The position numbers were made by a program, and so were the translations under genes. This document shows positions 59,818-64,000 of a stretch of DNA of 64,000 nucleotides, piece by piece. Source of the DNA: a virus; the IMG/VR virus record IMGVR_UViG_3300031957_003366, positions 1 to 64,000 of that record. One strand, 5' to 3'. The notes beneath the pieces are model-generated. The model did not search any database. It saw only the letters and a program-made list of their open reading frames with translations, and was not told the origin of the DNA. Position 1 is the first letter of the stretch. The number at the start of each line of letters is the position of its first letter.

Positions 59818-61099
59818 ATTCTTTTATTTCTTGTATGTTGTCAGACCATGTCTCCCAGTTAATTAATTCTGTCTTATCAACAACATTATCGATTATTTTC
59901 TCAAATACTTCTTCTTCGTTTGGCCATTCTTTCTCAAGCCATTCTGCTAACTGGGTTGCTTTCTTTTGCATTGCGCCGTGATTCTCCATCATCGAGCGCA
60001 TCTTCATCTTAAATGAGCCTTCCTTTGGAAAACACCACATAGAATCAGGAATGATAACTTTATCCCATACAACTTCTTTCTGGACGTGGCGAAGTTCATA
60101 ATCTACCTTAAGTGGAATGAACTTGTTTTTTCCCTTTACAGGCATCGTCAAGAAGTCGGTGTGCCCTGACCAAGCCGGTGCGATGATAGGAAGGCCTGCT
60201 TGTGCTGCCTCGAATAGCGGAAGCCCATAACCTTCACCATGAGTTGTTGTGATAAAGGCGTGAATGTCCTTGTGTCGATAAAGGAGCGCCATCTCCTCTT
60301 CTGTCATATAGCCATGAAGAAGATATACCTTACATTTCTTTTCTTTGTAATCTTCGTGATCTAGAAGAACCTTGATTCTCTCAATACAATGAACCCGATC
60401 GATCTCGCAGTTCTTTGCTAGGTTGGTCTTTAGAACTAAGCCAACATTTTCACGATCGAAGTTTTCTTCGATAAACCATTTGACTAGGTTCTCTAGATTC
60501 TTTCGTGGTCCCCATTGGGCAACTGAAAGAAAGTTAAAGTCTGTTTCAAAAGAGATTTGGTTTTCAATTGACTCTGGGCTGTCTTTAAATTCCCAATCTT
60601 TTCTTGGATAAGGAATAACTTCAATGGGTGTTTCGTTTTTGTAGCCCTTGACGATTTCTCCAGTTTGTTGGTTTTGTGCGTCATAAGAGGTTTCGTCAAA
60701 AGCATAACGAGCAAACTGAGAAGGAACAATGATTTTATCCATCATATTTGCCTTCTCAATCCATTCTCCCGCAATCTTTGTGGTTTCAATACCTGCGGTG
60801 ACGCCAATGTTGATCGGGGCCATACGCTCCCATTCAAGAGGTATTGTGACCTGTATTGAGACGTCTGGCTGAGGCATTTGCTTTTGTTGCATTAGCATAG
60901 CTGTCTTTTGAACGAGCGAGTCAAGCCATGCTCGCTCCTCATCGTCTTCAAAGATCCAGTTTGTCGCACCCCAACTGGTTGAAAGAAGGTAAAGATCTAG
61001 ATCTTCCTCTCTTGAACGAAGTGAACGAAGAACCAAGCGTGTGTGTTCTCCATAGCCTGATTGTGATAGCGCTGGGCCTCTAACTAATACCTTTTTCAT
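59810..61099 (-). CDS. Glycosyltransferase, GT4-like
   Basis: The 429-residue GT-B protein has LRGPALSQSGYGEHTRLVLR-like N-terminus (residues 4-22, first residues VRGP), FLSVAQWGPRKNLENLVKWF, and the GT4 C-terminal nucleotide-sugar region HGEGYGLPLFEAAQAGLPIIAP. It lies in backbone-like DNA, unlike the AT-rich genes downstream. It probably modifies a phage or host glycan; the target is unknown. It forms a translationally coupled pair with the other GT4 gene (four-base overlap). Confidence 0.82.
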   Translation of the reverse strand: MKKVLVRGPALSQSGYGEHTRLVLRSLRSREEDLDLYLLSTSWGATNWIFEDDEERAWLDSLVQKTAMLMQQKQMPQPDVSIQVTIPLEWERMAPINIGVTAGIETTKIAGEWIEKANMMDKIIVPSQFARYAFDETSYDAQNQQTGEIVKGYKNETPIEVIPYPRKDWEFKDSPESIENQISFETDFNFLSVAQWGPRKNLENLVKWFIEENFDRENVGLVLKTNLAKNCEIDRVHCIERIKVLLDHEDYKEKKCKVYLLHGYMTEEEMALLYRHKDIHAFITTTHGEGYGLPLFEAAQAGLPIIAPAWSGHTDFLTMPVKGKNKFIPLKVDYELRHVQKEVVWDKVIIPDSMWCFPKEGSFKMKMRSMMENHGAMQKKATQLAEWLEKEWPNEEEVFEKIIDNVVDKTELINWETWSDNIQEIKEYA

Positions 61100-62358
61100 A
61101 CTACCTCCTCAAATGTCCAAGTTGAATGATTTTTTCTGCTTTCCCAAGATCCATAACGATTATGAATGTCTTCTAGGAGTGTTGGCCACTTATCACAAAA
61201 GTCTTTAAAGTTATAGTTCTTTTGTACGTGCTCTCGACCAGCTTCACCAAGTGCGTTTCGCTCTTCTTCGGGCATTTCCATAATCTTCGTGAGAGCCTCT
61301 ATAAAGTCTTCCTTGTTGAGACGGTCCTCATAGATGTAAGGAATGTCTTGAGAGCCTATGATGGCCTTTGAGGACGGTTCTAGGCCTATTCCAAACCAGT
61401 TCTCACCATCAGTTACTTGTTCTTGGAGCCCACCGGTCATATTTACAATGATTGGGGTTCCACAAGAAAGAGACTCAAGGGTTGCTAGACCAAAACCTTC
61501 AGCATCTGAAATGTTGAGGGTGCAATCAACCATATTGTAAATGTTCGCAAGAATCTGCGGTGGATACTTTTGCTTTGAAAAGAACACTTGGCCATCTTCG
61601 TGCATATCAAGTTTCTTTGCAATTGCTTCTAGGTCTTGACCGTTTGGATCTTTTGGTTCTGTATGCATAATAAGAGTTGCCTTGTCCTTTCCAACTCTTT
61701 CCAAAAACTCTTTAAACCAAAATAGCAGGGTTCCTGACTGCTTTCGTCGTGCGTTTCGGTTGTTCCAAAAGAATACAAACTTTTCGTGGGACTCTCCTAG
61801 TTGTTCTTTCCTAAGATCTGATGTAGCTTCTGTTGGCATTGGCTTGAAGATGTCGCCATCAACTGCGTGTGGAACATAGTGAGATTCAACATCCGGCGCA
61901 ACTTCTCGAACAATAGCATCTGTAACCTTTGAGATTGAACAAATAACATCATTTGAGTTATAAAACTTTTCATTGTAATAGGGAGCTGGGAAGTTGTCCC
62001 ATACGTGATAATAAACCATCGGCATTTGAGAACGGATCTCGTCTTCCATTTCCCAAAGCCACCCAAAGAAACGTGGATCTGTCATAAACCACAAAAGGTC
62101 CGGTCGATGATTTCTCATAATCGACCGGACCACATCAGGCGTTCCAAACCCGTCAATCGGGTAAATGACCCAATCATCGCCCCATTCCTCTGTCTTGATG
62201 GGGTCGTATTTTGGATGTTTTATAGCACCACCAAGCGAAATAACTTGGTACTTTCCTGTTTTCAGAAGGGATTCTATTACATACTTTGTTTGAGTGCCAA
62301 CACCAGACGGGGAAAGAGGCATGTCTGATATTGTTAGAATCTTAATCTTGTCTGTCAT
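61096..62358 (-). CDS. Glycosyltransferase, GT4-like
   Basis: I chose the ATG at 62358 (420 residues, MTDKIKILTISDMPLSPSG) because GAGG lies four bases upstream and it follows the preceding stop by one base; an earlier ATG at 62394 lies inside the upstream gene. The protein is GT-B with VFFWNNRNARRKQSGTLLFWF and the GT4 donor-site motif DAEGFGLATLESLSCGTPIIV. It resembles its downstream partner in layout, so the two may be an old duplication. Target unknown. Confidence 0.83.
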   Translation of the reverse strand: MTDKIKILTISDMPLSPSGVGTQTKYVIESLLKTGKYQVISLGGAIKHPKYDPIKTEEWGDDWVIYPIDGFGTPDVVRSIMRNHRPDLLWFMTDPRFFGWLWEMEDEIRSQMPMVYYHVWDNFPAPYYNEKFYNSNDVICSISKVTDAIVREVAPDVESHYVPHAVDGDIFKPMPTEATSDLRKEQLGESHEKFVFFWNNRNARRKQSGTLLFWFKEFLERVGKDKATLIMHTEPKDPNGQDLEAIAKKLDMHEDGQVFFSKQKYPPQILANIYNMVDCTLNISDAEGFGLATLESLSCGTPIIVNMTGGLQEQVTDGENWFGIGLEPSSKAIIGSQDIPYIYEDRLNKEDFIEALTKIMEMPEEERNALGEAGREHVQKNYNFKDFCDKWPTLLEDIHNRYGSWESRKNHSTWTFEEVV

Positions 62359-62359
62359 T

Positions 62360-63163
62360 TTACCTCGGGCAATGTTTTGTATGTTTGAATTCACAATAAG
62401 TGCAATTCATTCTATTCTTAAAGTATAACTGTTTGTGAATATTATAAACTGCTTTTTTTGTAAAGTCAAGAGCATTTTCAACTTTTTTTTGCCCTGAAGT
62501 GATTTTAAATATTTCTACCCTATTTTTCTTTGCTGTTCTTTTAAGAAGCGCAAAGTGACATTCAACGTCTTTTAGTGGAATGCCGTATTTCTTAGCATAA
62601 AAATACTTGTAAAGAACTAACTGGTAGTTTGTCATCTTGCTGCTTTTCTTTTCTGCTTTCCATCCCCAAGAACAAGTTTTGTAATCTAGAATGTGAATCT
62701 TGCCATCTGAAGTCTTGATAATAAGATCGATAAAACCTTTGAAAGAAAAGTTATAATCAATTCCTAGATCTTCTTTACAGTCTTCATAAAGAGAGTACTC
62801 TACAGCAACTAACTCAAACTTGCCGAATTCGATGCGAAGAGCGGGTAAAATAAGCTCAACAAGGTCTTCACCCTGTGCTTTCATCTGTTCTACGAGCATT
62901 TCATCGTATTCTACACCATCTTTTTGGAGTTGGTTGATTTGTTTTGTAAAATCTTTTTGGAAATAAGAAATAGGGTCTTCTATATTCTCCAAAAGCAACT
63001 GTTCCGCTGTGTTGTGAACAGCGGAACCAAAAGCGGTATGGGCAGAGCCCTTGAAACCAGCAATGTCGTCGACGTATACTAACTTGTGATACCAAGGGCA
63101 TTTATGCCAATTGGAAAGTTCGGAAAAAGAAATATGTGGTTTATGTAGCTTCGGCTCGGTCAT
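62360..63163 (-). CDS. Cas4/RecB-type PD-(D/E)XK nuclease with Fe-S cysteines
   Basis: The 267-residue protein has the RecB-family nuclease core: FGSAVH (His 50), GFIDLII (D145) and ILDYKT (D159, K161). A Cys near the start (C22 in HKCPWYHKL) and three at the end (C254, C257, C265 in CTYCEFKHTKHC) match the iron-sulphur staple of Cas4/AddB nucleases. It probably processes DNA ends during replication or recombination. No cas genes are nearby, so a CRISPR role is not suggested. It overlaps the metalloprotease-like gene by 23 bases. Confidence 0.82.
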   Translation of the reverse strand: MTEPKLHKPHISFSELSNWHKCPWYHKLVYVDDIAGFKGSAHTAFGSAVHNTAEQLLLENIEDPISYFQKDFTKQINQLQKDGVEYDEMLVEQMKAQGEDLVELILPALRIEFGKFELVAVEYSLYEDCKEDLGIDYNFSFKGFIDLIIKTSDGKIHILDYKTCSWGWKAEKKSSKMTNYQLVLYKYFYAKKYGIPLKDVECHFALLKRTAKKNRVEIFKITSGQKKVENALDFTKKAVYNIHKQLYFKNRMNCTYCEFKHTKHCPR

Positions 63164-63791
63164 TTAGCTCCTTTATCTTGTTAAACGCCTCTGGTGAGAT
63201 CTTAGCAGATGCGGAGGCGCTTGTCAAGTAAAAGTGCTCAAAAGCGTTGGCCCAGTATTCCCTGAGAGACGTCGCCCCATACGGAGAGGCGAAGAGGCCT
63301 GGAGTTAGGATGTGTAAGATGTCGTAGCCAACAGTTTGATAAAGAAACTCATCCCATTCTGGGTCATACTCAAACGGAACAGTTATAAGGAACTTTTCTG
63401 GAATTGCTATTTGAGCTTGCTTTCCCATTAGGCCGATTAGCTTTAAGTATTTTTCTTTATACTCTTGTTGGATCTTGCCGTCGCCATAGATAAAGTCGGT
63501 GAAACGCTCCTCAAGAGAGTGCGCAACCTCGTGAACAATGTCGTCAAGAAAGTCCTGCTCGGAAGACTGCTCAGGTAAGACATAGATAGCACCGTCAGCA
63601 TAGGCAGCATTTAGCTCTCTTTCTCTAAGATCCTCAAACTCACCAACATAAATAACATCGATGCCTTGCATTAGAAAATAACCCGGTAAGGCTTTTTCTA
63701 ATTTTTCCAAGGCTTGTTTAAAATCAAACCTAGTCTTTCCTTGTATAAAAACCTCAATTTGTCCGGCGTATAAAGTAAAAAAATTATTCAT
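63141..63791 (-). CDS. Zinc metalloprotease-like protein (HEXXH)
   Basis: The 216-residue protein carries HEVAHSLEE (HExxH at 87-91) in a helix, preceded by a strand and the Asp-Asp pair DFLDDIV. A zincin-type protease is the simplest reading. A third zinc ligand may be in a downstream Glu (EYWANAFEHFY, near 180), as in gluzincin-like folds. Target unknown. It overlaps the upstream partial gene by eight bases and the nuclease gene by 23. Confidence 0.72.
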   Translation of the reverse strand: MNNFFTLYAGQIEVFIQGKTRFDFKQALEKLEKALPGYFLMQGIDVIYVGEFEDLRERELNAAYADGAIYVLPEQSSEQDFLDDIVHEVAHSLEERFTDFIYGDGKIQQEYKEKYLKLIGLMGKQAQIAIPEKFLITVPFEYDPEWDEFLYQTVGYDILHILTPGLFASPYGATSLREYWANAFEHFYLTSASASAKISPEAFNKIKELNDRAEAT

Positions 63792-64000
63792 CGTCTTCAG
63801 CTTGCGGACCTAGATCGTCCATTGCTTGCTCGTAGCCACGAATAAAGTTTTCCTCAGCAAGAGCAAAAACAAGCTCTGGGAAGTGTGAAGCCAGTACATC
63901 AATAACCATCTCAACCGTAACATTGCCGGTTTCCGGCTTAAGCTCTTTTCCAACATAATCAACAACAAAAGTCTTAAGTTCGTTGTCGACCTGTACAACC
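63784..64000 (-). CDS. Partial acidic hypothetical protein, 5' end outside window
   Basis: The last 71 codons or so of a gene are present, ending in EENFIRGYEQAMDDLGPQ and an acidic tail. The visible part has a helix with VEMVIDVLASHFPEL. I recall EENxIRGYEQAL-type endings from small proteins in marine T4-type phages without a known function. The stop overlaps the next ATG by eight bases. Confidence 0.65.
   Translation of the reverse strand, partial: VVQVDNELKTFVVDYVGKELKPETGNVTVEMVIDVLASHFPELVFALAEENFIRGYEQAMDDLGPQAEDDE

Noticed and set aside
62360-63163. Part of a CRISPR-Cas adaptation module
   Set aside because: Only a Cas4-like nuclease is present; no cas1, cas2 or repeats in the window.
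1-64000. tRNA or other structured RNA genes
   Set aside because: Intergenic gaps are too short for tRNAs, and I saw no cloverleaf-like pattern within them.

Overview
This window is a piece of a tailed-phage genome, almost certainly a T4-type contractile-tailed virus (Caudoviricetes, myovirus morphology). All genes I accept lie on the minus strand, so they read from the right end of the window to the left. They are packed with stop/start overlaps (TAATG, ATGA) and gaps of a few bases. I see no tRNA, rRNA, CRISPR array, insertion sequence or intergenic stretch above about 130 bases. Clear T4-family landmarks are the large terminase (gp17), portal (gp20), prohead protease (gp21), baseplate wedge proteins (gp6, gp25) and a late sigma factor (gp55). 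The sugar-nucleotide and glycosyltransferase genes suggest a Gram-negative host. A marine origin is likely, but this rests only on my memory of similar small proteins in marine myoviruses.

Layout in transcription order (right to left). 64000-62360: a partial small protein, an HEXXH metalloprotease-like protein and a Cas4/RecB-type PD-(D/E)XK nuclease. 62358-51254: a carbohydrate region with two backbone-like glycosyltransferases, then a strikingly AT-rich block (about 59.8-53.15 kb) holding a bimodular glycosyltransferase, a fucosyltransferase-like protein, a split transketolase, an SDR epimerase, a methyltransferase and a cupin, then GDP-mannose 4,6-dehydratase, a small phage protein, a mannose-6-phosphate-isomerase-type cupin and a cytidylyltransferase. 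51254-49983: an FmdB-like zinc ribbon, a membrane/coiled-coil protein and the late sigma factor. 49950-17868: tail and baseplate genes, including a three-domain tail lysin, a 1791-residue protein, gp25, gp6, a DNRLRE-type protein, a giant 3066-residue LamG-containing protein and several further virion proteins.

17843-13286 is a compact recombination/replication operon (RuvC-like resolvase, DnaG-like primase, and a single-polypeptide Mre11-Rad50, i.e. gp47-gp46, fusion) with an excellent sigma70-type promoter. 13256-12189 holds a possible lysis pair (holin-like and Rz-like). 12192-9556 encodes an 878-residue, internally duplicated repeat protein. 9554-7370 holds a nucleotidyltransferase-fold protein, a Nudix hydrolase, a zinc-ribbon protein and a helical protein. 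7366-1 is the packaging and head module: gp17, gp20, small head-region proteins, gp21, a bS21-like ribosomal protein and the start of another virion protein.

The regulatory signals fit a two-tier programme. A host-type promoter (TTGACA, 17-base spacer, TAAGAT) drives the recombination operon, apparently giving a leaderless transcript. A recurrent element, AACTATTTATA on the coding strand, lies 16-40 bases upstream of five virion, lysis or head gene starts. It is a candidate recognition site for the gp55-like sigma factor encoded in the same window. The observations I find most interesting are this element, the bS21 homologue, the duplicated 23-residue-repeat protein, the fused Mre11-Rad50, the three-domain tail lysin, and the AT-rich sugar island with its split transketolase.
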